Shown one piece after another: positions 24,894 to 38,505 of a stretch of DNA of 64,000 bases. Made by a program: the position numbers and the translations under genes. The stretch's first letter is position 1. Every line of letters starts with the position of its first letter. A model generated the notes under the pieces. The model was not told the origin of the DNA. It saw only the letters and a program-made list of their open reading frames with translations, and ran no database searches. Source of the DNA: Cinclus cinclus (Eukaryota; Chordata; Aves; Passeriformes; Cinclidae); assembly GCF_963662255.1 (NCBI RefSeq), contig NC_085068.1, positions 1,860,001-1,924,000 on the forward strand, written 5' to 3'.

Positions 24894-27800
24894 CCCAAAG
24901 AGGATGTTTCTGGTTCTGCCAGAGGCATGTATGCGGAAGGAGAACCTTCCCCATAAAACCTGAGGTATGGGAGAACAGATCTCCTTGAGGCATATCAATG
25001 CGATAAGGCATTAACGTTACAATCTCAGCTGGAACACGTTGTACTTAAATAAGGTCACAGGGATGTGAATTAATAGTAAATAAGCCTTATTGGGGAAAAA
25101 ATGAAAAACAGTATCATCCCCTAAACTTTGCCCATTGAATTAACCATATACCTGATGCGCTTTTGCCCTTATTGTCCCAGCATCGAGTGCTGTCTGGCCG
25201 CAACTTGTGAGTGCCAAAACCACTAATGATGGCATCAAGGGTTTAAGTGCAAAAGCTTCTTAGCAGGAGATTAGGGATCCCACTCCCAGATCCTTGAGGT
25301 CAGCTCATAATACTGCTCAGAGAGGAAAAGGCAGCGTGGCTCTCGAGTGGAAAATCACAGTCTTGGGAGAGAGGTGAGGGTTTCAGTGTGTTCTGTAGAG
25401 GAGGAAAAATTTGTATGTGTTGGGATGTGGTCCAGATTTTTTTAAATCTTCAAGGAAGCTGAGTTTCTAAAAGGAGGAGCAGAGAGATGTGCGCTGTATA
25501 GATGCCATGTGAATAAAGTCTTTGAATAGTTATTCATTAAATGCCTGATACAAGAACAAAAATAGCTTTGGCATTAAGAAACAGGACTTCTCTGTGATCC
25601 CTCCTCACAAGAGGCCAGTAACAAAGGTAGGAGACTTGTTCTTTTGTTTAATCATCCTTCCAGCCATGAGTGCACTTTGCTGACTGGGGGAGCGTGACAT
25701 GGAGCTTTTTAATTCCTTCTCTTTGAGAAATGTCTGGGCTTCAGTGCTTAGTTGCTTTATTTAGCTCAAAGTGATGGTTTTGGCTAGAAGACACTTGGAA
25801 ATCCAGGATGGCAGGAAAAGTGGAAAGGCATGGAGAATCTTTTCTATGAGCAGGAAGTGGTTTTCAGGGCTGTATCCTCATTTCTTACATGTTTGTGGGA
25901 TGTTCTCTACAGTTGTCTGGAAATCATTGGTTTTATACCTGGACAAAAATATGAGAACCTCATCAAACAGTTTAAAAATCAAGAATAATTAAGACACATC
26001 TCCAGCAGATCCTGGCTCTAAGGGCATTCACGTATTTATTATCTTTCATCCATTGGAGAGCAGAGAGCTTTTCTGGTGTGATAACCTGTGAAAGAGAGGC
26101 ACTGTTATCTTCCCGAAGGTGAATTCCCAAGAATGCCCGGCCCCAGGTCCCTGTGGGCAAACGATGCCGCGGCTGGGCTGAGTGAGATGCAGAGTGTCCT
26201 AGTTACTGTGGCTGCTACAGGTCTGACCTCCTTGGATCATCTGACACCTCGTTGGGTAAGAGGTTGCTGCAAGATTCTCAAACCCTCAAATTATGTAAGA
26301 TTTACACACTTGCTTTGAACTTGGTCCCTCCCATGTTTGTTTACTGACTGGTGTGTCCTGTTGGATTGTGAAGGATGAATAGTCAGAGAAAGAAAGCTGT
26401 TGGGTTAGTACAGATTTTCTATTCCTCTTCGTTTTCTAGACGCGCGCGGAGCTGTTCTTATCCCTGTTCCGGAATCTGGGAATACGCCGAGGACATCCTG
26501 TGCTGGTTGGGGCTTTACTGGGTGAAATTTTCAGTTTATTTGTTTGTTTCTGAGATGGAGAGAGGGAGGAAAAGCTCATTGTGTTGCTACAGGAGAAGCA
26601 GGGATGGTATCTAACAGTTGTCTCAGGACTTTATGTTGCATTTGCTTTTTAATACGCATTTTCCCTTGAACTCGGAGAAATGGTGGGAAAAAGGAAGGTG
26701 CTTAATTAATCCTGTATGGCTGCCATGGTTTGGGGGTTTGAAAGCACTGGCTCCCCTAAGGGAAGCGCACAGGCTTTGCCTGTGGGAATTCCTCAGAGTA
26801 TATTTCTTCTGTCCCATGGTCTCCATTGTGCCAGCAGAATTGCCCTGCGCTGCTCTTCCTTTCCCAGCTGCTGCCTTGTAGGGTGGAGGCCAGGACTGTA
26901 CAGGCACTTGGTCCAGGGAGGTGTAAGGCATTTTCTTCTGGATTTCCCTCTTCTTTTGCATTTTTCTCACAAATCAAGTTCTCACCCCTGCTTTGTGATC
27001 CCTGGTCAATGCAATGGAACTGGCCCAGGCTTTTGGGAAAAAGAATCCCTGGGCTTCTGATCTTGCATGGATATGTAATTGCTAAATCCTAATAAATTCC
27101 ATGGAGTTAAGTTACAGCAAGGTGCTTTTTCAGAAGTTACTCTTAAGAGGCAAACACTGTCATATGATATGGGTTTTGCTGGGTTGGTTTTGGGGTGTTT
27201 GTTTTTTTTAATGTAATTTCTAAGCCTGGCAGTACTCTCCATAGTTGCTCAACAAAGTAAAATTATGTTCTCTCCCCCAGCCTACTGCAGATCCACTATA
27301 GGTGCTGTGGCATTTTACCTGTTTCATACAGACATTTTCTTTTTGGTTTTATTTTCATTACTTCAGTGTTTTCTACTCATGTGAAAGCTCACAGAAAGTT
27401 CTACTTTTAGTTGTATTTTTATTTGCATGTGGGCAGAAAAATGAAGTAATTCCCAAATATAGTCCTAGCCAAGAGATCCATCTGTTCCCTGCATTTTAAA
27501 ATGGCAAATTAATCCTTAGCATAGAACTCAAATGTCTTCTCTCTATAATTTATGCTGCCTGAGATCACAGAAATTGCTTTTTTTTCCCCCAGGCCTTCCA
27601 TTTTAAGTAGTCCTTTACTCCAGAACAGCAGCTCCCATTCTGGATTTACAGAGCTCTCCCATGATTTTTCCAGTCACTGTTGTTGGTCGAAAAGGGGACA
27701 TTAAAAAAAAACCTCCAAAATTATTCTTCCCTTCATCTCTTTGGTATTTCTTTGAGAGGCTGTAGAAGATTCTATTAGAATCTTAGATCAGAAGGAGTAT

Positions 27801-28677
27801 TTTATGATACTGAGATGTAAGAGAATATAAATGCTCTTTGAAAAACACCCTTGATAAATGGAATTATTTTAGATGGAGAGCTAGGGTTGCTATGTTCATT
27901 TTCATTTGGATTTCTTTCTTTGGATAGTAGTCGCCATTTTTAGAAGTACTAAACTTCCACGGTGTTATCTGTCATAAAGGGAATTTCTATATTAAGCTTT
28001 GCATGTTCCCAAATTTACTTAAGCATCATTGTAGCTCTGCTGTGTATCTTGGCATGCCTTCCATTGCAGCTCCCATCCCAGGAACTATTCTGTTTATAGG
28101 GGAGGATGCACCGTTTCAAAACTGCTCCAAATCAGGAATTTCAACAAATGGTGTTTTGTGTATTGCTAAAAAAAACAGTGCCTTGGGTTGGGAGGAGACA
28201 GTGCATGCAAACAGTGCCTGGATTGGTGTTTTTAAGGCAAGGTGTGATGCTTTTCTAAAACATGAAGACACAATTAATTCTATGGGGATGTTTGCCATGG
28301 TCTTCTGGCAGGTTTATGTTGAAAAGTAACTGCAGTAACCTGGAGGTGAATCAATGTTAGGGCTTTTTTTGTTCTACCATATGTTTGAAAAAGGTTTTTC
28401 TTCTGAAAGGTGCCCAGTGCTCAACACTTAGACAATGCCAAATGGTTTTAAAATTATATTTAAAAGTGTTTATTTCCAGGAATTAATTTGACAGGGCTCT
28501 TAAGGCAAAAGAGCTTGCTTTTTGCTCCTTGAGTACATGTGTAGTAGCCTACTTGGATGCAGTGGTGTTTGCATTTTCAGTGGCACTTCACTCTCTTGGC
28601 TTAGAGGCAGCACTTGGAGTAGAGTTTGATGGTTTTTGCTAGGATGCTGAGTAGGTCCCTTCATGAAACCAGTGCTG

Positions 28678-28743
28678 TTGTTGAGGAAACTGCTCAACTG
28701 TTGAGGAAACTGCTCAACAACTCAACTATTGTTGAGGAAACTG
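28678..28743. repeat. Short tandem repeat GTTGAGGAAACTGCTCAAC
   Basis: Two full and one partial copy of a 19-21 bp unit. Each unit starts GTTGAG and ends CTCAAC, its reverse complement, so each can fold into a hairpin. Confidence 0.85.
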
Positions 28744-31159
28744 AAAAACTCCCAACACTTGTTGGGCTTCACGATCATGGAGCTGTCTTCCAGCTTAAAT
28801 AATTCTGTGTTGCTTTCTTGATATTTTGAAAAGACTTGGCCACCCGTGAGCCAGGAGATCAAATTCCTCAGCCTGTTCCCTCTGTGATTCACAGAATGAC
28901 CTTGGGTAAAGCCCTTGGCCGCTCCATACCTTCCTCTTCCGTCTGCAGTGGTTGTTAAGGCAGCCTCGCATGAATCTGGTACTAAAATACGGCTTTTGCC
29001 CAAAGATTTCATGTGCTCTGAGGTGTCAGTTAAAAAATACTAATTTAGACCGTCAGCAGATAGGTGGCAAAAGTTCTTTTCTTTAACACAGTTATGCTGC
29101 TTTTGGTCAACTTTTGTCTGATCCGTCCCTGGAGCAGCAGCTCTTCCTCAGGCATGTCCTGGCAGTGCTTGGAATAATTTGGAGCAGGGGTGGAAGAGAT
29201 GGGAGTTCTGGGTGGCTGCAGTGGGACTTCTCATGAGGGAGCTTGACCCAGGGCTTTCCTGTGTGAAGGTGATGTTAAACAGAGGCTCATCCTACTCACC
29301 CATTCTCACACCCACCCTTTTTCTTCCCTCTTTGCATCCGTGGAAGTTTAATTATGGGAAAGCAGAGCTGAAGAGCTGCTTTGTACTTCACCCTCAAGGC
29401 CTTGATGACTTTTATCTTTGCCAGCACTGAGCTCCGTCACCGTGGCCGTTTGCTGAGAAAGCATTTCCTCCGTCCGGCTTCCCAGGGAGCATGAGCAATC
29501 GCACTGTTCCCACGGAGCATCCATTGTTCAAAGAGTCATTGGCTGGGCAGGCAGGTAACTCCAGCTGCTCACAAATTCAACACCAAAACCCATCCATATT
29601 TGAGCCACTGGCCAGCGTGGGGAGCACAGGGACTGAACAGCAGTGGGAAGCTGTTGTCAGTGCTGAGTAAGCCCTTTGCTCCAGAGATAGGTCAGTGTGT
29701 TTGTAACTAGCACTTTTTTCCCCCCAGGTTAGTGTTTTTAATTCTTGGCTGTACAAAGTTCAAACCCAAGGACAGGGGGTTGTAGGTCAAGGGGCAAGGT
29801 GGCAACACCAACTGTGAGTTGGGCAAAGTGTCCTCAGCCAGACGGGGATTAATATAAACACAGATATTTTTAGCAATCATAACAGGTTATTCAGTTGCAG
29901 GGAAGAATTAAAAGAAGCCCAAAGCTGTCTGGAAATTTGAGGACTGCAGGGAAAGGTGGTTCTGGGGGTGGGAGCAGTCCATCCTTCTGAGCAACATCTC
30001 CATCTTCTCCATGATTTATTTCAGACTTTCATCAAAGATCAGATGTCAGACATCAGGATAAAATACCAGACGTAAATATATTTATATATATTTATAGGTG
30101 GCATGTCACAGAAATACAAATGGAATGTTAATAAGCCACTCACTTGACCTGGGATAAATATATGGTAAATAGTACCTGGAGGCTGTGTCTTCAAAAACTG
30201 GCTGGTCAGAGACTGAAATAAATACTGCAACAGTGTGTGTTAGCCATGTAAAGGACGTGGAGTTGTCACAGTTGTGTTGCTTTCCCATGGCCTTTCAACA
30301 TAATTTAATTTCATTTCTTTGGATTCAGGATTCCAGCCCAGTAGGAGATGACTGAAGTCTTCTCTCTGGCTGTGGTAAAGCAAAACAAAGTTAAGGGAAG
30401 GAGGATATCCTCGTTTCATTAGTCTTTAGTACTTAATGATCTCTCTTCAGAGCTGTAAATGCTGGTTTTATCTCTTGCATGCTTTTTGTGGCTGTTTTTG
30501 TTGCCGTGCCTTTCCCTGCTCTTGGTGGATTGTTTTATCATAGCTGAGTGCTGCTAAATACTGCAGAGTGTGTGACATGGACAAACCAAAGTTCTTTGGG
30601 TGGCAAGTTCTTAGCTGCTTGAACGGGTGCCAAGAATGTCACGGAATTGCATCCCGGCGAGCTTTGCTCCGGAGGGGCTGAGGCTGGGGTGATGGGCACA
30701 GGGTAATTACCTTGAAGAGGGAGTGTTTAGGTGGCTTTCTCTGCCCTTCCTCTTACATCCATATTTCCCGTGGAAAGCTTTGTTTGCACATGGAGGAGCG
30801 GGGTTCAGGTTCTTTGTGGTTTCCCTGCGTGGGGTGAACCCCTTCAGCACTCGCCTGCAGTTGACAAAATGCCGTGATGGCTCGTTGTCTCTTGATCTCT
30901 TCATACAAACCAACCTCAGAGGTCAGACTGGGTTTTCTGACGTCTCCTACTTCAGGTTCAACAACTCCTTTGAATAAAGAAAAACCCCTCGTATTTATTT
31001 CCGCAGGTGTGTGAAATGTTTTTTTTCCCATACAAATACTCTGGTGTGGGACAAGTTGTGTGTACAGAACAACTACCTGCTGCTTGCTTGGATATTTAGG
31101 TCAGTGTTGGAGTCACCTGTGATAAGGAATTGCTCGCGGTGGCCAGACCTCTGGAATTT

Positions 31160-31250
31160 TCATTGTGGTCATTCCTGCCCATGGCAGGGTGTTGGAATGA
31201 GAAGATCTCTAGGGTGTCTTTCAGTCCCCTTCTGGGATTCTATAAGTCCT
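31160..31250 (+). mobile_element. CR1 LINE 3' end fragment
   Basis: Contains CCTGCCCATGGCAGGGTGTTGGAATGAGAAGATCT and a CAGTCCCCTTCTGGGATTCTAT terminus, the diverged last ~85 bp of CR1 in sense orientation. Confidence 0.75.
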
Positions 31251-32320
31251 TCTTGATGGTGGCAGAGAGCCACCTGGATTGTTGGATTAATGGGGTGGTG
31301 TCAGGAGTTTTGTGGGAATGGGCTTCTGCTATTCTTAGGAAGGAATGTGTGGTGTGATGTGTATTTTTGACTTAGGTGTATGTAGAGAAAGGGGAGATTC
31401 TGGATAATCTTCTTAGGTTCGTGTAGTATCTATCAGTAGGTCAGAAATAGCAGTCTGTAACATCCCTGTGTATATCATAGCACTCCAGTATATCATTTTC
31501 CATCCAGAAGTCAAAGTGTTTCACAGGTAAGGATCCTTTAGTCCACTGCTGGAATGGATACAGTGCATTTTTTTAAGCTTTTATTTTAAGCAGTTGCCAT
31601 GAAATTTTTCTGGGTGTTGGCTGTCAGTAGTCAGGTCTTTTAAATTATTCCCTAAAAACACATCGGTACATTCAGGAAACTTGGAGCAATTTTCTGGTGC
31701 TGTTTTCTCAGTCTGAGGAAATCTGACCAGCAGGTTTTTCCCAAAGCCTGTAAAGTATCCCCAAGGATTTGTGTCTTCTGGATAGAGCTGATCATACAGC
31801 GCTGTCACTGCTGGTGTTTTCTGCACGGAGATCATCTAAGGTGGCTTAATTCAGATCTGGAAAGGGAGGGACAGAGAGAAAAACTGAGGGTTCCTCTTGA
31901 TTCTGTTCAGAGATGACTGAACGTTAACTTTGGATTTCCTGACCCAGCTTGGGAATCTGCTGCTGACATCAGCTGTGAGAATAACCCACTGTCAGCAGGG
32001 ATGGAGCCTGTCCTCAGTAGATCTTACTAGGAGATAATCTTCACTCTGAGGTTATTCTGACAGGGTGTTGAGTCAAGCCAGGTGGAGTTCCTGATTTCAA
32101 GTTAATTTTGGCAGGGAAAAATGATCATTCTGCATATTTCCTCCAAAAAAGAATAATCCTGGATTCCTCACCAGGTCTGGTGAAACAGTTTCTGGAGGTA
32201 AAAACTGTTCTGTAAAAAATTTCAGGTATTAATTTTTACATTTTTCACAGCTGAAATTTTCAAATGTTTTAAACTGGTTTTAGGTGGCTTTGTTTTTAAC
32301 TTGCTCCCACAACAGAGGTT

Positions 32321-32505
32321 AGAATCATGGAATGACAGAATCATGGAATGGTTTGGGTTGGAAGGTACCTTAAAGCTCATCTCATTCCACCCCTGCTGTG
32401 GGCAGGGACACCTTCCACTTCCTCTGGGTTGTTCCAAGTGCTGTCACACCTGGCCTTGGACACTTCCAGGACTGGGCAGTCACAGCTTTTCTGGGCAACA
32501 ACACT
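32321..32505 (-). mobile_element. CR1 LINE 3' end, antisense
   Basis: Starts with the duplicated octamer-type end (GAATCATGGAATGACAGAATCATGGAATGG), then GTTTGGGTTGGAAGG, CCACCCCTGCTGTGGGCAGGGACACC and a GGCCTTGGACACTTCCAGG segment. This is the reverse complement of a CR1 3' end. Confidence 0.93.
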
Positions 32506-33059
32506 TGATTTTGTTTTGCTTTTTTAAACCCACATTGGCAGTTCAGCGCCCGCAGGACGTTAAAGCTTCCCTCTGCTTTATCCTTCACAGCAGCCACCGT
32601 GTTTCCAGCTTTGTTTCCAGCTTTGCCTGCCGCTTGTGTGGAGTCCCCAGTCTGCAGCTGACTCACCGCTCTCAAATAAATCAACGGGCAGAAATTACAA
32701 TTGTGCCACATTTTAAAATTGCAGGGGGGTGGAGGGCAGGTTGTGAGATCCCTTGATTCAGCGCCGCTGCCAATGACAGGAAGCAGGGGGTCTCCCATTC
32801 CATCGACAGGCTCGGAGCTTCTCTTTTATCTCCCTTTTTGTGGGAACAAAGGACAGCTGGCTTTGTGTTCTCCACTCAGTGCTTTTATTTCTCTCACGCA
32901 AACCCAGCGTAATTTCATCACCACTAGACATTTTGCCTGGAAATGAGAAATTTCTCTGGAAATGAGGAGTGGTTTGTGGGATACCAGGATTTGAAATGTC
33001 ATCTTTGTATTTAGAACTGAGCAAAGGAAAATTCTGTGTGCTAAATGAGCTGCAAGGTA

Positions 33060-33130
33060 CTGAGACCAGGAATGGGGCCCCATCATCCTCATGAGTCCCT
33101 TCCAACACAGGATATTCCATGATTCCATGA
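33060..33130 (+). mobile_element. CR1 LINE 3' end fragment
   Basis: Short sense-orientation terminus: CCATCATCCTCATGAGTCCC, then TTCCAACACAGGATATTCCATGATTCCATGA. Confidence 0.75.
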
Positions 33131-36100
33131 AACCACATGTATTTGGGTCTGAACCCCATTGCTGGATTCTAACGTGTTGGGTCTTTGGGAATAAAATCCA
33201 TGTGGATAAAGTTTAGATTGGATTAGGTATAAATTTAATCTTGATGAATGGAAGATAGATATATAGATAAACATTGTAAGTTACGAATAGATTTTATCAC
33301 GATAGATGAAAAATGGATACATAAATAGTCTAAGAGCATACATCATTAGATACTCATCGGTAGTTATGGAATGCAGGTAAGTGTTTTAAAAGGGCTTGTA
33401 AACTACTTCTGTAGTAGAGTGCATGTGTAAGAGGAGGATTTTGTGTCCACCCCTTGTTTAATTAAGAGCAATGTCTTATTGCTTCATTTGTCCATCTGAA
33501 TTTGGCGACAGTAAAAAGCAAAAATAATTTTTTCTTCAATGCTGTGATGCCATAGAGTGAAACTGATTTTAGACGTGTCTGGACTGGACAAAAGAGCATC
33601 TGAAATGCTGGTTAAATACTCAGACTCTTCTCCAGTGGTCCCACGTTCCTGGGAGAAGTGCAGAGCACGGCAGAGGATGTTGGAAGAGCCATTCCCAGCT
33701 ACCTCCCGGCGCCTCACGTGTGTTGTGACAGCTCGGGAGATTAGTTCTTCAGCGTGCTGGCATTCTGCTCCACTGACTTTACAGGGATGTGGAAGAGCAG
33801 GTTTTCCCATGTTGAGAAAAGACTTAGTGCCAGAGCATGCTCTGCTTCTGGAAAAAATCACCTCGGGTTTAATGCTGGTAGTGGAAGACCAAAATGAAGT
33901 TATAAAGTTATTTTTGTGCCATTTTTGACCTGACCCAAAACCTATTGATACTTGGAATACTTTTGAAGAGGAGATTATCAGAGCTGTTGTTTTATCCTGT
34001 TATATTCCTGTGTTAAAATTTCCTCAGCTCATGCTAAAATCTTTGTGAACCCACTTTTGCCAGAAGAATTTTTAATAACTTATTTTCTGAAATTGGCAAT
34101 GAGTGGTTGTTTTCAAAATTACTCACAGGGAAAAGCAGCCATATTCTCATTTCAGTGTTCTGGGAACTTGTCCTTGAGCAGCTTTCAGGCTTCAGATCTG
34201 TATATTTTTAAAGCTGAAAAAGAGTTGTATTTGCTGCTCAAGACTCCACATAATTCCCTGTCAGATGCTTTATTTTGATTGTGCTGTGAGCTATAACTGG
34301 GTGACACAGCAGCTATAATTAACTCTTCCATCATTCTCCCATTCACAGAACATCAAACCTTTGACTTATTTTTGAATTATTATATCCATGTTTCTTCAAC
34401 TGGAAAACTGATGGGGATTTCCCTAAAGAAAGGGGGGAATTGTTCTTGCAATTATTTTTTTTCTTGTCTAAAAATAGTCAGGAAATAATGACTTTTTTTT
34501 TCTGGAATGTCTCAGAAAGTCTTGCTTTGCTAAGGGACACATATCCCTAAAATTCCCTGGGGAAGTGGAAGTTAACAGCATGATCCTTGTTTCCCAAAGT
34601 TGCGCAGAATTCAGGCTGCTGTGTAGAATTTATCACCCTGTTGCACTGCTGCATCATCACTTGGATATATAATAGTGTTATCCTGAGATAATACTACTTC
34701 TCTAGTGGAATGCTGTGATTTTAACAGTGTGTTACATATTTTTAACATCCTCATAAAAAACCCCCAGACTGTAAAAATAGCCTGTCTCCATTCTAAAGCA
34801 CTGCTCAAATCAATTCAGTGCTGCCCCTTGCTCAAGATATGATCTCAGCAGACTGGAATTCCAAAGGCTTTTGGAGTATGGGTGTGAGCATGAAGATGTG
34901 AGAAGGGAAAGTGGAAATGTGCACAGGGCAGAGGGTTCTGCAGCCCTGAAGTCCTATTTTAGCCTTCTCCAGGGCCTGCTGAACCATGTGGAGCTGCTGT
35001 CAGCTTGGGAATTATTTTCAGTTTTCCCACACACACATTCTCTGCCCTGTATTTGTGTGTTTAAAGAAGTTTCTCTATTCTTTGACAATTTATTTCCCAG
35101 TAAAAGGCCATGGCTGATGTTACTCCTGGAGAACACTGAGGGCCTCATTGTGTGGGGTTGGCATTTTCCCAAAATGCTGTAGAGAAGAACTTCTGTTTGG
35201 TGATTTAGTGGAAAGGCAGAGGGAATGGAATAAAGATGAGTAGGAAATGCTTCACTCTTCACTTTCAGTGATTAAATAGTTAATAATGAAGAGGCCACAA
35301 AAGGTGGGTGCACAGGTGAGACAGAAGTAAAGGCAGTGTACCAATTTGGCAGAAAAATAAGGCTGTGAAGGGATGTCATGATGGTGGGAGATTCATTGCT
35401 GGAAAACACAAGGGACTGTAACTGGAAAGGGAAATGTTATTTATTATCCATGAATGAGAGGTTGGGTGGTGCAGGACAGCTGCCCTTGGGAAGAGCAGGG
35501 CAGGAGGAAGCGCTCAGTTTTTCACTCTGTTCCTGGCATGGCTTTATTTTCACTCCTCTCCCGATGTGACGCTGAACTTCCTCCTCCAGAGCTGGAGGAG
35601 TAGGAGGAGAATGTGTGGGAAAGGCACCAACGTGTGAAGTGGCTTGATGGGATGGGAGGGTTGGAATGAGAGGGTGAGACCAGCAGCAGTTTTTCATGTT
35701 TATTATTAATTATACATTTTTGACCCTTTTTGCTGTGTTTTATTTTGGTCTGGCCTGTTCTTATATGCTTCTGGATTGTTTGTAAGTATTTTGGGACAGA
35801 GATTGTCTTCCCTTCTCCACCTCCAAATGTAATGGGGACACAGCCCAAGGGCTTTTGGGAATGTGCTACAGTGCTCGTTACACCAAGATGTTCAGAAAGA
35901 AAATGAGTTTTTTTAACATTTGAAGAAAAACTCACACAAAAAAGCAGTAGAAGAGCTCACAAAATCAAAATCGTGAAAACTATTTGAAGCCTGAAATTGT
36001 TTCCTTGAGAAAAGAAATGGAAAAGTTAAGTGGTTTAATGGCAAGAAGGTTTGAGGGTAATGGCAAGAAGGTGAGAAGGGTATGAAATATTTAAGATAAG

Positions 36101-36601
36101 AAAAAGATAAACTTTTGTATCATTTTTCTAATACGATATAGAGAGGAATATAAAAATTCAATCAAGCAGCAAATTTCAAACTGACAGGGTTATTTTAGTA
36201 CGTGGCACATCTCCTCCCCCTCCAGCCTCTGAGTTAAAATTCCAGCAGAATTTTTTCGAAGGCTGCTCATGTAATGGAGAATGAGAGTCTCCAGGGTTAT
36301 GTCAGACAAAATTATTTTTAGCGCTGCTCTGAGCCCTCATGCCTCAGGGAAGAAATGAGCCACTGAAGCAGGATGATGTGTCCCCGCTGGGCAAGCTTTA
36401 ATAACATTATATTCTCTGTATTTCTGCCTCTCCTTGGAGCATCGAATGGTCCTGAGTCCATGGATTAGATTGACTCCCTCTGTGGTCTAATATGCAAATC
36501 CTCTTCTGCTGTAATTGTTGTTTATAAGAGACGTTCTTGGGTCTGAATTCTTTGTATCTTGAAGTTGGAGGTTGAGGATGAGCCTGGAAATAGTGTTTGC
36601 T

Positions 36602-36730
36602 GGTTCATAGAGAAAATCCTAGAATGGTTTGAGCTGGAAGGGATCTTTAAGATCATCTTGTTCCACCCTGGGCCATGGGGTGGGACGGGGACATGGACAT
36701 CCCCATCTGTCCAGGTTATTCCCAAGCAGT
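36602..36730 (-). mobile_element. CR1 LINE 3' end, antisense
   Basis: TCCTAGAATGGTTTGAGCTGGAAGGGATCTTTAAGATCATCTTGTTCCACCC is the reverse complement of a diverged CR1 3' end. It is followed by a shortened GGGCCATGGGGTGGGACGGGGACA segment. Confidence 0.9.
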
Positions 36731-37211
36731 TGACCAAAATACTTGCCATGATTTTCACATGTGGTCTCTTTGGAGTACAGATCTTTTCAGGGAAGATGCC
36801 TGAGAGCACAGTAATATTTCTCATACATGAGAGTGCCGGAAGGGATTTTGAGGCATTGTCAGACCTGTGCATCCTCCCTGTATTTCTCCACTCTTCCTAC
36901 ACAGCTCCTGTGCTGGTCCAGCGTTGCATTGCACTAAATTAAATCTCCACCACTGTCAGGGTGGGTAACAGGGTCTCGCTGACATTTTACCCATATTCCA
37001 CTTCCCTGCCTGTCTCCTCTGGGGGCTTCGGAGAGGAATATTGGTAAGAAGATTCTTAAATTCATGTGAGTAGTGGGTGGTAGCACAGAAACAGAATTAG
37101 GCATGAGAGGGAGGAAGGCCTGCAGACAAGCAGAAACTCTGGAATTTGGCTTTGCAAGATAATGATTTTGCTCCATGCACTCACCTGCCCTTCCCTCTGT
37201 GCCATTCGCAG

Positions 37212-37372
37212 TAGTGACTCCAGCAGCAGCTCGAGTGACGAGTCCCCGGCACGCTCAGTGCAGTCGACAGCCGTCCCCGCGCCCGCATCCCAGCTGCTCC
37301 CATCACTGGAGAAGGATGAGCCCCGGAAGAGTTTTGGGATCAAGGTGCAAAATCTTCCAGTGCGCTCAACAG
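37212..37372 (+). CDS. SPEN: SPEN exon 4 (Ser-rich tract, start of RRM2)
   Basis: Encodes residues 294-348. It finishes the Ser/Asp-rich tract and passes a conserved PARSVQSTAVPAPASQLL linker. It then starts RRM2 at Phe335 with RNP2-like strand IKVQNLPVRS (37341-37366). The acceptor is ATTCGCAG at 37204-37211. The first base completes the Ser codon split by intron 3. The donor is ACAG|GTAAAT at 37373, after the first base of an Asp codon. Confidence 0.96.
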
Positions 37373-38505
37373 GTAAATTCACTTGCGAAAGGGGAATGGG
37401 AAAAAACGAATGGGACAGGTGGAGTAACTTCTACCAAGTCTTTGACACACGGCAGGCATGTGCTGCCTCCAAGGATGGGATTCTCTCCCTGCTTCTGCCT
37501 CAGTTCTTGTGTGACAGTGGGAAACTTGTTTAGTCACCATCTGTGAGAAACCCTGCTGGTCCCAGCTCTAAGTTCCCAGAACTGGTGCTTCCAACAGCCA
37601 CGTGGGCTTTCCCAGGGGAAAAAATGGACACATCTCCATTTTTAACTTAAAACTTCGATTGTTTCTTCTCACTCTGCTTCAATTTCTTTTTTAATCCAAA
37701 AAGTTGAGAGTTTTCTGTTGCAGTTTAAGTGCTTTAAACCCCCGATCGTATTTGTAAAGGCAATGCATATTGCATGGAAAATAACCTAGGAAGCCATGTG
37801 CTGAGGAGTGCCCATGGTTGCTTCCCTTTTCCCTGTGCTCAGCACAGGAGAGATCCCATAGGAAAAATCAGCATGGAAACAGTTTTAACAGAATTAATGG
37901 ATGCAGAAGCACTGACTGAGCTAAAACAATCCGTTATCTTATGACCAGAATACCTCATGTATTGGTATCTTCCTATAGATGTAATGCCTGTCATATTCCT
38001 GAAAGGACACAATGCTGAGGTCAATATCCCATGAATCCCAGAAAGATTGTGTAGGCCTGAGTCAGATTCTGCAAAATCTGATGAGTCTGCCTGGTTATAT
38101 TTCTGAATTAACTGAACTGAAGGCTGTGTTACTCCAGCCTCCATTTCAGAAACCTCATCCCAGCTGTGCTCAGTATTCCTGTGGGATTTTTAATCAAGTA
38201 TCCCTGTTACTTCTTCACCTGGAACTGGGTGGGTGTCTCTTAGAAGCAAAAATCATCCACTGCCAGCTTTAGCCATGTAAAACCTCATGTGTGTAGTTTC
38301 TTGGGTTTGAAAGAGAAAGATCAGACAGAAACTTTGGACACTGGCAAAATTAATATCCCATATTAGAAAGGGCACTCGTGTGAGCACTGAGTTAAATGGG
38401 ATGAAGTCACATTTCAGAAAGACAGAGATCTCCATGTTTTTTATGGTGTTACTGAGTTGGTAGAAGTTGTGTTTCTGCAGTATTAATGTTTATTTGTTGG
38501 TTTAG
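37373..38505 (+). other. SPEN: SPEN intron 4
   Basis: GTAAAT...TTTAG intron of 1.13 kb. No repeat or gene recognised inside. Confidence 0.93.

Larger units (their letters stand above)
17107..37211 (+). other. SPEN: SPEN intron 3 (20.1 kb, largest complete intron)
   Basis: GTAGGT...CGCAG intron that splits the poly-Ser tract. Contents recognised: CR1 ends at 17950-18236 (+), 31160-31250 (+), 32321-32505 (-), 33060-33130 (+) and 36602-36730 (-); a CpG island with GC boxes and a 38-A run (22310-22812); (TG)n at 20414-20429; (TTTG)n at 24843-24893; a 19-bp tandem repeat at 28678-28743; and a direct repeat of about 15 bp at 36036-36073. Nothing coding was recognised. The stretches 18240-22300 and 24900-31150 contain nothing I can name. 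Confidence 0.85.

Noticed and set aside
28678..28743. CRISPR or attachment-site repeats
   Set aside because: A contiguous short tandem duplication within an intron, with no spacers or associated genes.
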